Assembly (NCBI RefSeq): GCF_046097105.1 | Contig: NZ_CP175562.1 | Span: 868,001 to 932,000 of the forward strand | Direction of reading: 5' to 3' | Source of the DNA: Natroniella sp046097105 | GTDB lineage: Bacteria; Bacillota; Halanaerobiia; Halobacteroidales; Halobacteroidaceae | DNA length: 64,000 nucleotides | In this document: positions 1 to 7,434 of the stretch, piece by piece | How the letters are laid out: each line of letters begins with the position of its first letter | Position numbering within the stretch: position 1 is the stretch's first letter | Program-made: the position numbers and the translations under genes | Notes under the pieces: model-generated | Database searches by the model: none | Seen by the model: the letters and a program-made list of their open reading frames with translations, nothing else | Told to the model about the DNA's origin: nothing

Positions 1-568
1 GTAAGATTTTAATTTCATTTAAATTGCTTACTTCATATTCAATGACCAGTCTACCAAGTTGAGATTTTCTAATTTCAATCTGCTGTTGGGGAATAAAGAC
101 TCTAAATTCTTTAACTCGTGAATCTTTGATTGATGTAGTTAAATCTTTTAATTGTTTTTGTTTTAATTCTTCGTTTGTAGAAGTGAAGGTATTGCTGATA
201 CCTAAATTTAATTCATTAATGAATGATTTAATTATTCGTAAATTTGAGTTTTCGATATCAAGTCGTTTAATCTGTAAATTAGTCAACTGGAGTGAATCAT
301 TACAGTTAGTAATTTTTAAATAAGGAAGGTTAGGTTCATTATTAATACTAGAAGTTAAAGAAACATAGTTGAATCCTTTAATATGTAAGATAGCTCGGTT
401 GCAATTTATTTTTACTCTAATTCCATCGATTTTCTTCATTTTTGTTTCTTCTTTTAATTTATCTGGATTTAAGTGTAATATAGGTGATTCAGTTTGAACC
501 ATTATTTTTTTTACTTCTTTGCGTTGATTATCTTTCTTTATTAGAATTTTAAGATTTAGTTTAATCAT
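1..568 (-). CDS. Hypothetical protein, 3' end outside the window
   Basis: An open frame runs from an ATG at 568 leftwards off the window edge with no stop in 189 codons. An AGAAGGAG ribosome site lies about 8 nt before the ATG. The visible protein starts MIKLNLKILIKKDNQRKEVK and is lysine-, isoleucine- and asparagine-rich with alternating hydrophobic and polar residues in its middle and distal part (for example ITNCNDSLQLTNLQIKRLDI), a pattern compatible with a beta-rich fold. There is no signal peptide or membrane segment. I do not recognise the family. It is divergent from the zinc-ribbon gene at 892. Confidence 0.6.
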   Translation of the reverse strand, partial: MIKLNLKILIKKDNQRKEVKKIMVQTESPILHLNPDKLKEETKMKKIDGIRVKINCNRAILHIKGFNYVSLTSSINNEPNLPYLKITNCNDSLQLTNLQIKRLDIENSNLRIIKSFINELNLGISNTFTSTNEELKQKQLKDLTTSIKDSRVKEFRVFIPQQQIEIRKSQLGRLVIEYEVSNLNEIKIL

Positions 569-891
569 CAGTTAAAAATTCTCCTTCTTTTCACTATTAA
601 ATTTAGTTTTTCTAATTAGTCAGATTTTATAAATATTTTTTCATTAATTTTGTTTTATAGATTAAGTTTAAAATTAAGTTAATAACTATAAAAAGAAGCC
701 TTTACTTTTTACTTAGATTTAAATTTCAATTAAAGTTGATATGTATATTTTAAAATTGGCAAAAAGTAAATTAGTTTATATTATAACATAATTTGCTTAA
801 TAAATTGATTAATAAATAAAAAATGGAACTTATATCATAATATAAATAGTAGCTAGTTTATATTAGCTAATTTATGGAGGGGATAAATTAG
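569..891. other. AT-rich divergent intergenic region
   Basis: This 323-nt gap separates the minus-strand partial gene from the small zinc-ribbon gene. It is very AT-rich and contains several TATAAT-like boxes, so it probably holds two divergent promoters, but I cannot choose a specific pair of hexamers. I see no open reading frame, RNA or repeat in it. Confidence 0.4.
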
Positions 892-1050
892 ATGGGGAAA
901 TGGTTCTGTACTAAATGTGGTTGGATAGGAAATGAACTGGCTTTATTAAAAATAAAAAGAGTTGGCTATTTTAGACTGTATAAAGGTTGCTTGGAATGTG
1001 GAGTAGATATAGATCAGGTTGAAGTTTTGATTAATTATAATCGGAAATAA
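892..1050 (+). CDS. Small zinc-ribbon protein (52 aa)
   Basis: A 52-residue frame starts at an ATG preceded by a GGAGGGG ribosome site about 9 nt upstream. It carries two CxxC knuckles, FCTKCG near residues 5-10 and GCLECG near residues 33-38, spaced as in a treble-clef or rubredoxin-like zinc ribbon. It has no membrane segment. The role is unknown: it could bind nucleic acid or protein. The coding assignment rests on the ribosome site and the paired cysteines, because the frame is short. Confidence 0.6.
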   Translation: MGKWFCTKCGWIGNELALLKIKRVGYFRLYKGCLECGVDIDQVEVLINYNRK

Positions 1051-1162
1051 AAAAGAAAGGATTTTCTGGTTAAAGCTAGAATTTTAAAGATAAGTAATTA
1101 ATATTAAGAGATTAAAGATATTAAAAATAATATTTTATGATAAAGAATGGTAGTGATAGATT

Positions 1163-2461
1163 ATGAAAAAAAAGTTGTTTTTTGGGTTAGTTATTTTGTT
1201 TGGATTAACTTGGTATAGCTCATTAGGATTAGCAGCAACTTCAGACTTAGTTTATAGGATACCTGTTCAGGGTAATATTGATCCAGGTATGGTCAACTTA
1301 GTTCAGAAGGGGATTGATGAGGCGGAGGAAGTAGGGGCCAAAGCGATTATAATTGAGCTTGATACTTATGGTGGTCTGGTTGACTCTGGAATTAAAATTA
1401 AAGATTTGATCTTTGCTACTCATCTGCCGACAGTTACTCATATACAGAATCGAGCCTGGTCTGCGGGAGCTTTAATTGCTTTAGCAGGTGAAAAGTTAAC
1501 GATGGTACCTGGTAGTAGTATGGGTGCTGCTGAGACAAGACCGAGAGAAGAGAAGTATATTTCTGCTCTTCGTAAAGAGTTTAGAGCTACAGCTGAAAGA
1601 AGAGGAAAGAACCCTGAATTAGCAGAAGCAATGGTTGATTCTAGCTTGAAGGTTCCAGGAGTGATAGAAGAAGATAAGTTACTAACTCTTTCTGCTATTG
1701 AGGCAGTTGATAATCAAGTTGCTGATTTAGTGGTAGAAGATCGTAATCAATTGTTAGAGGAATTATCTTTGGGAGGAGCAAAAATTGTAACAGTAACTCC
1801 AACCCCTGCTGAACGATTAGCAGGAATAGTTACTAATCCTGCCGTCAGCACCTTCTTATTGACCTTAGGTTTTTTAGGGCTTTTTCTAGAAGGGATAACT
1901 CCTGGCTGGGGTGTTGGAGGAACAATTGGTTTAGTTAGTTTAGGACTCCTTTTTAGTGGGTATATTATTAATGGAGTTGCTAGTTGGGGTTTGATTATCT
2001 TATTTATAGTAGGGTTGTTTTTGTTGGTACTAGAGCTATTTGTTATCCCAGGATTTGGAATAACAGGTGCTGGAGGATTGATCTGTATCTTTACGAGCCT
2101 CTTCTTTATCTTCCCAACTACTGAAATAGCTTTGACAGTAATACCAGTTGCTGTTATATTATCAGCGATTGGAGTGGTAGTGATGGTTAGGTACTTTGGT
2201 ACCAGCCATTTTTGGGAACGAATTTCATTACAGAAAAGAGAAGAAGGTTATATTGCTAGTAGCAAAAATCAGCAGGGTTTAATAGGTCAAAGAGGAACTG
2301 TATTGACTCCATTAAGACCTGCTGGGACTATAGAGGTTACAGGGAAACGCTTTGATGTGGTGAGCCAAGGTGAATTTATTGAACCTGAAACAGAAGTAGA
2401 GATAATTGAAGTTTTAGGTAGTAAAATTGTTGTTAAATCAACTAAAGAGGAGAGTGATTAA
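1163..2461 (+). CDS. NfeD family membrane-bound serine protease
   Basis: The 432-residue protein has an N-terminal signal or anchor (about 5-25), a ClpP-class serine protease domain (about 30-225), four to five membrane segments (about 225-345) and a C-terminal soluble OB-fold NfeD domain (about 375-430). The AWSAGA motif places the nucleophile at Ser100, and Lys138 in a RKE context matches the Ser-Lys dyad described for archaeal stomatin-specific proteases. Its partner is expected to be the flotillin/SPFH protein encoded immediately downstream; the stop of this gene and the ATG of floA are one nucleotide apart. The start is the first ATG of the signal peptide; its ribosome site is weak. Family membership is clear, but the natural substrate is inferred. 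Confidence 0.9.
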   Translation: MKKKLFFGLVILFGLTWYSSLGLAATSDLVYRIPVQGNIDPGMVNLVQKGIDEAEEVGAKAIIIELDTYGGLVDSGIKIKDLIFATHLPTVTHIQNRAWSAGALIALAGEKLTMVPGSSMGAAETRPREEKYISALRKEFRATAERRGKNPELAEAMVDSSLKVPGVIEEDKLLTLSAIEAVDNQVADLVVEDRNQLLEELSLGGAKIVTVTPTPAERLAGIVTNPAVSTFLLTLGFLGLFLEGITPGWGVGGTIGLVSLGLLFSGYIINGVASWGLIILFIVGLFLLVLELFVIPGFGITGAGGLICIFTSLFFIFPTTEIALTVIPVAVILSAIGVVVMVRYFGTSHFWERISLQKREEGYIASSKNQQGLIGQRGTVLTPLRPAGTIEVTGKRFDVVSQGEFIEPETEVEIIEVLGSKIVVKSTKEESD

Positions 2462-2462
2462 T

Positions 2463-3473
2463 ATGCCAGTTGCTTCATTATTGATCTTAATATTTGTAGC
2501 TTTATTTTTAATGGTATTCTTTTATTTTATCCCAATCGGGTTATGGATTTCAGCAGTTGCTGCTGGAGTCAAGGTTAGTTTCTTTAATTTAATTGGAATG
2601 AGATTACGGAGGGTTGTACCTTCATTGATAGTTGCTCCAATGATTAAATCTTATAAAGCTGGTCTTGATTTAAATACTGATCAGTTAGAAGCTCATTATT
2701 TAGCAGGAGGTAATGTAGATCGAGTGGTTGATGCTTTGATAGCAGCACAGCGGGCAGAGATTGACTTAACTTTTGAGCGAGCAGCAGCCATTGATTTAGC
2801 AGGTAGAGATGTCTTAAAGGCCGTTCAAATGAGTGTTAATCCTAAAGTGATTCAAACTCCAGTAGTAACTGCCGTAGCAATGGATGGAATTCAAGTGATG
2901 GCTACAGCTAGAGTAACTGTTAGGGCCAACATTGACCGTCTTGTTGGAGGTGCTGGAGAGGAGACCATCTTGGCTAGAGTTGGCGAAGGGATTGTAACTA
3001 CTGTTGGTTCTTCAGATGCTCATACTCAGGTTTTAGAAAATCCTGATTCCATTTCTAAGACTGTACTAGGGAAAGGGTTGGATTCAGGAACTGCTTTTGA
3101 GATCTTATCAATTGATATTGCTGATGTTGATGTAGGTAAGAATATTGGAGCAGAGTTACAGACTGATCAAGCTGAGGCAGATAAAGAGATTGCTCAAGCT
3201 AAAGCAGAAGAAAGAAGAGCTATGGCGGTAGCACAAGAACAAGAAATGAAGGCTAAGGTACAAGAGATGCAAGCTAAGGTAGTAGAAGCAGAGGCTGATG
3301 TACCTAAAGCTATGGCAGAAGCCTTAAGTTCTGGTAATATGGGTGTTATGGATTATATGAATTTACAGAATATAAAAGCTGATACGGAGATGAGAGATAG
3401 TATCTCTGGACTAGATGCTAAATCTAATGTCAGTCCTGAAAATAAAAAGTCTTCTAAACGGGATAAGGAATAA
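2463..3473 (+). CDS. floA: Flotillin-like protein FloA
   Basis: The protein is 336 residues, close to the 331 of Bacillus subtilis FloA. It has an N-terminal membrane hairpin (about 5-35), an SPFH-type core rich in VxV/AxA strands, and an alanine/glutamate-rich coiled coil (about 225-290) with many AKAE/QEMxAK heptads. FloA scaffolds organise ordered membrane regions and act with NfeD proteins. I start it at the ATG at 2463, which follows a GAGGAGAG ribosome site; an upstream in-frame initiation at 2427 would overlap the nfeD gene by 35 nt and has no ribosome site. It is translationally coupled to nfeD and followed by a small membrane-protein gene. Confidence 0.95.
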   Translation: MPVASLLILIFVALFLMVFFYFIPIGLWISAVAAGVKVSFFNLIGMRLRRVVPSLIVAPMIKSYKAGLDLNTDQLEAHYLAGGNVDRVVDALIAAQRAEIDLTFERAAAIDLAGRDVLKAVQMSVNPKVIQTPVVTAVAMDGIQVMATARVTVRANIDRLVGGAGEETILARVGEGIVTTVGSSDAHTQVLENPDSISKTVLGKGLDSGTAFEILSIDIADVDVGKNIGAELQTDQAEADKEIAQAKAEERRAMAVAQEQEMKAKVQEMQAKVVEAEADVPKAMAEALSSGNMGVMDYMNLQNIKADTEMRDSISGLDAKSNVSPENKKSSKRDKE

Positions 3474-3487
3474 TAGGAGCTGATATA

Positions 3488-3910
3488 ATGGGAAATTTAC
3501 TTGAGTCTCTACCAGGAATAGTCTTCTTTTTATATGTGATAGCTAAGATTTTACATGGACTGAATAAAGATATAGAAGGAGAGCCAAATATAGAAACTGA
3601 TAAAAAAAGAAAAAGAGAAATAAAAAAAGGTAAGCAACATAAGAGTGAACCGCAAATAGAAGCTGAAATTGAAGGAGAATTTAGTGATAAATCAATTAAG
3701 AAGGAAGAGAAGAGAAAGGCTGAATTCAAAACTGGAAGAAGGGATACTTTACCAGTTAAACTGAGTGCTCAAGAAAGAAGCTCTAAAAAGAAAGAAGTTT
3801 TAGATGGAGAGATGACTCGTGATGATATTTTAAGAGGAGTGATCTTCAAAGAAATTCTTGATCAACCGAGAGCCTTAAGGAAATATCGTCCTCCATATCA
3901 TTCCGAATAA
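3488..3910 (+). CDS. Membrane-anchored charged hypothetical protein in the floA operon
   Basis: The 140-residue protein has one hydrophobic segment at residues 4-24 (LESLPGIVFFLYVIAKILHG), then a long lysine/glutamate-rich, probably disordered or coiled region (about 28-105), then a conserved-looking C-terminal patch (DDILRGVIFKEILDQPRALR, about 112-131). A GGAGCTGATATA leader gives a ribosome site 8 nt before the ATG. It is the last gene of the nfeD-floA transcript, ahead of a strong terminator. I do not recognise a named family. Its position suggests a cytoplasmic-facing partner of the FloA scaffold, which is inference. Confidence 0.75.
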   Translation: MGNLLESLPGIVFFLYVIAKILHGLNKDIEGEPNIETDKKRKREIKKGKQHKSEPQIEAEIEGEFSDKSIKKEEKRKAEFKTGRRDTLPVKLSAQERSSKKKEVLDGEMTRDDILRGVIFKEILDQPRALRKYRPPYHSE

Positions 3911-3930
3911 TAAATTTTCAATAAATTTCA

Positions 3931-3969
3931 AGTAAAGTAAGGAGTTTAACTCCTTACTTTACTTTTTTT
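3931..3969 (+). terminator. Terminator of the nfeD-floA operon
   Basis: Arms 3931-3946 and 3948-3963 are perfectly complementary over 16 nt (AGTAAAGTAAGGAGTT paired with its complement); the central bases form the loop, and six T residues follow. Confidence 0.85.
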
Positions 3970-4031
3970 ATTCACAAATTGAACCTTTAGGGCATAGTAT
4001 AAATTGAAAATAAGAGAAAGGGGGTATAATA

Positions 4032-4127
4032 ATGGCTGATTTACTTAGAGATGATAATATGATGTACTTAGTATTTTTAATTTTAATCTTATTATTATTG
4101 GGTGGTGACATGGGACTTAAGTATTAA
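4032..4127 (+). CDS. Single-pass membrane micropeptide (31 aa)
   Basis: A 31-residue frame follows a GAAAGGGGG ribosome site. It consists of a short charged head (MADLLRDDNM) and one transmembrane helix rich in leucine and isoleucine, ending GGDMGLKY. It sits alone between two terminators, so it is probably its own transcript. It resembles in size and layout the tiny hydrophobic spore or membrane peptides of Firmicutes such as YjcZ-like proteins, but the sequence is not close enough for me to name it. Confidence 0.55.
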   Translation: MADLLRDDNMMYLVFLILILLLLGGDMGLKY

Positions 4128-4140
4128 ATTTAAGATAAAT

Positions 4141-4176
4141 AAATTAACTGGGGCCAATTGGCCCCAGTTAATTTAT
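4141..4176. terminator. Bidirectional terminator between convergent genes
   Basis: A perfect 15-bp stem (4141-4155 with 4160-4174, core AACTGGGGCC / GGCCCCAGTT) with an AATT loop is flanked by A/T runs on both sides. It lies between the micropeptide gene and the convergent beta-barrel gene and could serve both. Confidence 0.8.
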
Positions 4177-4851
4177 TTAAAATGAAATCTCTCCACCAAT
4201 ATAAACACCACTAAAATCATTGGTAAGTTCTGCAAAAATTTCTTCTGGATCTCCAAAAGTATAACTTTTTTGATGATAACCACCCTTAAGTGCAAAGGTA
4301 TCTGTTAAGTTAGCTTTAATTGCCAAATCAATTTCATAACCAGAAAAATCACCTTCAAAATTGAAATTATTACTACTTGTTAGTGTAGATTTACCCCACG
4401 GGAAGAATGAAATTCCTCCAATAAAGTCTACAGTTGGAGCTATCTTTTGAGTTGTTTGAAAAGTTATAGGAATTGTATATGCTTTTCTTTCAGCTGTATA
4501 ACCATCAGCTTCATTAACTTCATTTAAAGTCAATGCTTTAAATCCTAGGCCAATATTATGTTGGCCCGGTTGTTCAACAGGAAGTTCTGTATAAACCGTA
4601 AAATCCAAAATATTATAATCTTGACTTAGATCAGTAGTATTAAAATCTGCTAAAGTAAGTTTTAATTCTGATGGTAAAAAGATCTGTCCACCATCATCTT
4701 GATAACTGAAAATTAATGTATTAAAATCATTATTATTCTTTGCTGTCAACCTACCTCGAGAAATCATAAAATTATTATCAACTGCTTGAGCTAATCCAAT
4801 ATTAAATATAATAGTAATTAAGGCTAGAGTTAAAATTAAAACTTTTTTCAC
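4177..4851 (-). CDS. Secreted predicted outer-membrane beta-barrel protein
   Basis: The 224-residue protein has a clean signal peptide (about 1-23, ending LAQA) and a mature part built of alternating strands with many aromatic, glycine and aspartate/asparagine turns, ending in phenylalanine (VYIGGEISF). This resembles a small outer-membrane barrel. The start is GTG, 8 nt after an AAGGAG site. It is monocistronic and shares a bidirectional terminator with the micropeptide. An outer-membrane location would be consistent with the diderm envelope known for Halanaerobiales, but a secreted beta-sandwich cannot be excluded. Confidence 0.65.
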   Translation of the reverse strand: MKKVLILTLALITIIFNIGLAQAVDNNFMISRGRLTAKNNNDFNTLIFSYQDDGGQIFLPSELKLTLADFNTTDLSQDYNILDFTVYTELPVEQPGQHNIGLGFKALTLNEVNEADGYTAERKAYTIPITFQTTQKIAPTVDFIGGISFFPWGKSTLTSSNNFNFEGDFSGYEIDLAIKANLTDTFALKGGYHQKSYTFGDPEEIFAELTNDFSGVYIGGEISF

Positions 4852-5055
4852 TGCTACCGCTCCTTATGAGTTTTGTTTGATTGTTATGTAGAATTTTTAG
4901 TTGATTTAATAGATATTATATCTTATCTAGCATTATAAATAAATGTAATATTTCTGGTAATGATGTATTTAGCAGGTATAAATCATATATTTTTATAGAA
5001 AAATAATAATGATGGTTAATTGAGAGTTATGTTAAATATAGGAGGAGGAAACTCT

Positions 5056-5610
5056 ATGGTGAATAATGATATTACAGCTCAAAATTTACAATCAGCTTTC
5101 GGAGGAGAAAGTCAAGCATATCAACGTTATATAGCCTGGGCCAATAAATCTAAAGAAGATGGTTTCCCTAAAGTCGGAATATTATTTAGAGCAATTGCTT
5201 ATGCAGAAGAAGTTCATGCAGGTAACCACTTTGAAGTTTTAGATAATATCAAAGGAGATATCTTAGTTGCTGCCGGAGCAGTATTCGGATTAGGATCAAC
5301 AGCAGATAATTTAGAAGGTGCAATAGCAGGAGAAGATTTTGAAATCGAACAAATGTATCCTGCATTTCATTTAGTAGCTAAAGATCAAGAAGAACAAGAA
5401 GCAGTTAAGTCTTTTCACTACGCTTTAGAAGCAGAAAAAATACATTCTAAATTATTTAATGAAGCTAAAGATGCGGTAGAAGCAGGAAATGACTATGACT
5501 TAGAATATGTAAGTGTCTGTGAAGTTTGTGGACATACAGTAAAAGATGGTAAACCGGATAAATGTCCAATTTGTGGTGCATCATCAGAACAGTTTAAGGA
5601 GTTTCATTAG
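5056..5610 (+). CDS. Rubrerythrin
   Basis: The 184-residue protein has an N-terminal ferritin-like di-iron domain (about 1-140, with the expected glutamates in GGESQAYQRY, YAEEVHA and a late EAEKIHS motif) and a C-terminal rubredoxin-like domain with two CxxC pairs (CEVCG and CPICGA). Rubrerythrins reduce hydrogen peroxide in anaerobes using electrons from rubredoxin or NAD(P)H oxidoreductases. The start is set at 5056 by an AGGAGGAGG site; an upstream in-frame start at 5020 would place that site inside the gene. The gene appears monocistronic with its own terminator. Confidence 0.93.
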   Translation: MVNNDITAQNLQSAFGGESQAYQRYIAWANKSKEDGFPKVGILFRAIAYAEEVHAGNHFEVLDNIKGDILVAAGAVFGLGSTADNLEGAIAGEDFEIEQMYPAFHLVAKDQEEQEAVKSFHYALEAEKIHSKLFNEAKDAVEAGNDYDLEYVSVCEVCGHTVKDGKPDKCPICGASSEQFKEFH

Positions 5611-5615
5611 AGAAT

Positions 5616-5653
5616 AAAGCCAGTTGCTTTTATAGCAGCTGGCTTTTTTATTA
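5616..5653 (+). terminator. Rubrerythrin terminator
   Basis: AAAGCCAGTTGCT (5616-5628) pairs with AGCAGCTGGCTTT (5634-5646) with one G-T pair and is followed by a T tract. Confidence 0.85.
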
Positions 5654-5690
5654 TATTGTAGATATGTCAATTTAAGGTAAAGCTAAATTG

Positions 5691-5815
5691 ATATAATGTG
5701 TCACTTTTCGTTCGTAAAAGAATGTGTTTTTCTAGGGGCGTCTCTCCGTGGACGCCCGTAATTTAACTACAAATATCATTTCTACCCGCCAAATCAAAAG
5801 TGCCACATTATTGTA
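5691..5815. repeat. MITE-like dispersed repeat, copy 1
   Basis: The element has imperfect terminal inverted repeats, ATAATGTGTCACTTTT at 5693-5708 and AAAAGTGCCACATTAT near 5796-5811. Inside are a TTCGTAAAAGAATGTGTTTT block, a hairpin (GGGCGTC...GACGCCC), and a CATTTCTACCCGCCAAATCA block. A second copy in opposite orientation lies at 41289-41437 with nearly identical outer parts and a different, longer interior. It encodes no protein and lies between the rubrerythrin and winged-helix genes. Confidence 0.8.
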
Positions 5816-5897
5816 ATTAAATCTCAATTGAAGTTATACTTTATTTATTATTGAAGTATATATTATAATAACCATTATTCATTAAGGGGGAAAGAAA

Positions 5898-6458
5898 ATG
5901 AAATTATGTGATGACTGTATTGAAAGCTTGGCAACTGAATTGTCCAACCAAGCAAAAGCAATTTTTGAGAATGTTTTTCCAATCTTAAAGCAAGGAAAAG
6001 GCTTAACTAAAAGAGAAATCGGAAGGTTGGCAAGGTTGAATAGATCAGCAACCAATTATCTTCTGCGAGAGTTAGAATCCAGTTTGGTTATAGCTTATCA
6101 GTTCCATGGTAGAAATAGAGTCTATTATTTAACTGAAACTGGGAAAAGGCTATTGGAGTTAGAGGAGAAAAATGCAATTAAAGAAGATGAAAGTAATCAG
6201 GTTCAATCGAAAAATGAGACTGAAGAAGAGTCAATAGTAGAATCAGCATCTGAAAGTGAGGCTATAAAGCAAGAAGAAAAAGAAGAATTTAATGAAGACT
6301 TTGAAGATGTTGACAAAGAAAAGGATCTACCTCAGGAAGAAAGTTTAAAATTAAAATCAGAACAAGATAATAAAGAAGTAGAAACAACTAACACAAGCTC
6401 TAATGATGCTGATTCTAAAAAATCAGACCAAGAATTAAATTGGAATATGTTTGAATAG
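5898..6458 (+). CDS. Winged-helix protein with acidic C-terminal tail
   Basis: The 186-residue protein has an N-terminal CDDC motif (Cys4, Cys7), a winged helix-turn-helix domain (about 15-92: LTKREIGRLARLNRSATNYL recognition region followed by a wing VYYLTETGKRLLEL), and a roughly 90-residue tail dominated by glutamate, aspartate, serine and lysine. The fold resembles MarR/ArsR-type DNA-binding domains. The CxxC pair could bind metal or be redox-sensitive, which is inference. The ribosome site AAGGGGGAAAG precedes the ATG. It is followed by the tRNA cluster, which has its own promoter. No target is known. Confidence 0.75.
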   Translation: MKLCDDCIESLATELSNQAKAIFENVFPILKQGKGLTKREIGRLARLNRSATNYLLRELESSLVIAYQFHGRNRVYYLTETGKRLLELEEKNAIKEDESNQVQSKNETEEESIVESASESEAIKQEEKEEFNEDFEDVDKEKDLPQEESLKLKSEQDNKEVETTNTSSNDADSKKSDQELNWNMFE

Positions 6459-6502
6459 AAATGATTATTTTATAAAAAAGAATTTTAAAAGCACTTTTTT
6501 TC

Positions 6503-6531
6503 TTGACAGAGAATGAATTGTATGATATATT
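6503..6531 (+). promoter_or_regulatory. Sigma-70-type promoter of the tRNA cluster
   Basis: A consensus -35 TTGACA (6503-6508) and -10 TATATT (6526-6531) are separated by 17 nt, about 35 nt upstream of tRNA-Tyr. Confidence 0.8.
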
Positions 6532-6566
6532 ATCAGGTGTCGCAGCAAGAAAATAGGATAAATTCT

Positions 6567-6651
<85 letters not shown>

Positions 6652-6737
6652 TTTAATAGTTAACAGTGTATAAGTAAGAGTTAGTGATTGAATATTTTAA
6701 CTAAATATTATAGATTGTAAACTATTAATTATAATAA

Positions 6738-6827
6738 GCCGGGGTGGCGGAATTGGCAGACGCATCGGACTTAAAATCCGATGGGACTTTCGTGCCCGTG
6801 TCGGTTCGAGTCCGACCCCCGGCACCA
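6738..6827 (+). tRNA. tRNA-Leu (anticodon TAA)
   Basis: A 90-nt class II tRNA: acceptor GCCGGGG pairs with CCCCGGC, the anticodon loop CTTAAAA sits in a TCGGA/TCCGA stem, a long variable arm is present, and CCA is encoded. Confidence 0.97.
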
Positions 6828-6928
6828 TCTTTAAAACAGAGAACAAATAATATTTAATAATTGAAAATCAAGATTATTAAATATTTAAGATTTTCATTAT
6901 TCAATATTAAATATCAAATGAACTTTTT

Positions 6929-6997
<69 letters not shown>

Positions 6998-7004
<7 letters not shown>

Positions 7005-7075
7005 AAATATTTTATAATTGTGGTACTTGTAGAAGTGCAACCAAAATATTTTATGCTAGTAGTGCTTGTATAAGT
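6998..7075 (+). repeat. Imperfect 39-bp tandem duplication at the tRNA-fMet 3' end
   Basis: GCAACCAAAATATTTTAT at 6998 recurs exactly at 7037; over the 39-bp period roughly 80 percent of positions agree. The first unit begins inside the tRNA-fMet 3' end (GCAACCA), so the second unit carries a copy of the tRNA terminus and trailer. Confidence 0.8.
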
Positions 7076-7183
7076 GTAACGAATTTAAAAGTAATAAATA
7101 TTTAATATTGAATAACTAATAGTTAAGTTCAATATTTTAAAAATTACTCAATATTAAATCTAAAATATTAAATAAATTTCTAT

Positions 7184-7260
7184 GGCGGTGTAGCTCAGCT
7201 GGCTAGAGCATGCGGTTCATACCCGCAGAGTCGGGGGTTCAAGTCCCTCCGCCGCTACCA
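7184..7260 (+). tRNA. Elongator tRNA-Met (anticodon CAT)
   Basis: A 77-nt tRNA: acceptor GGCGGTG faces CGCCGCT (G-T pairs at 1:72 and 6:67), anticodon stem TGCGG/CCGCA around TTCATAC, CCA encoded. As far as I recall the Bacillus subtilis elongator tRNA-Met, the sequence is very similar, so I prefer it over tRNA-Ile(CAT). Confidence 0.88.
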
Positions 7261-7291
7261 ATTAATAATTTAATATGTTTTTTTATTAACT

Positions 7292-7320
7292 TCCATCTAT
7301 TAAGGATGGATTTTTTTATT
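7292..7320 (+). terminator. tRNA cluster terminator
   Basis: TCCATC (7292-7297) pairs with GATGGA (7305-7310) and is followed by TTTTTTT. Confidence 0.8.
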
Positions 7321-7434
7321 TAATTAATTTCAAAAAGATAGAGGAAAAAAAAAGTTGATATTGAAATATTATTTAAGAAGCTGAATATTGTCGATAAATT
7401 AGAAGGGGGGATTGAAATTTCTTTCTATCTAGAA

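Noticed and set aside
3454..3729. A 91-codon minus-strand frame opposite the floA-operon membrane protein
   Set aside because: It is antisense to a frame with a good ribosome site and operon context, and has the composition of a complement of a lysine/glutamate-rich gene.
7184..7260. tRNA with CAT anticodon as tRNA-Ile(CAT)
   Set aside because: The body, including the GGCGGTG acceptor and CCGCCGC 3' end, resembles what I recall of the Bacillus subtilis elongator tRNA-Met much more closely.
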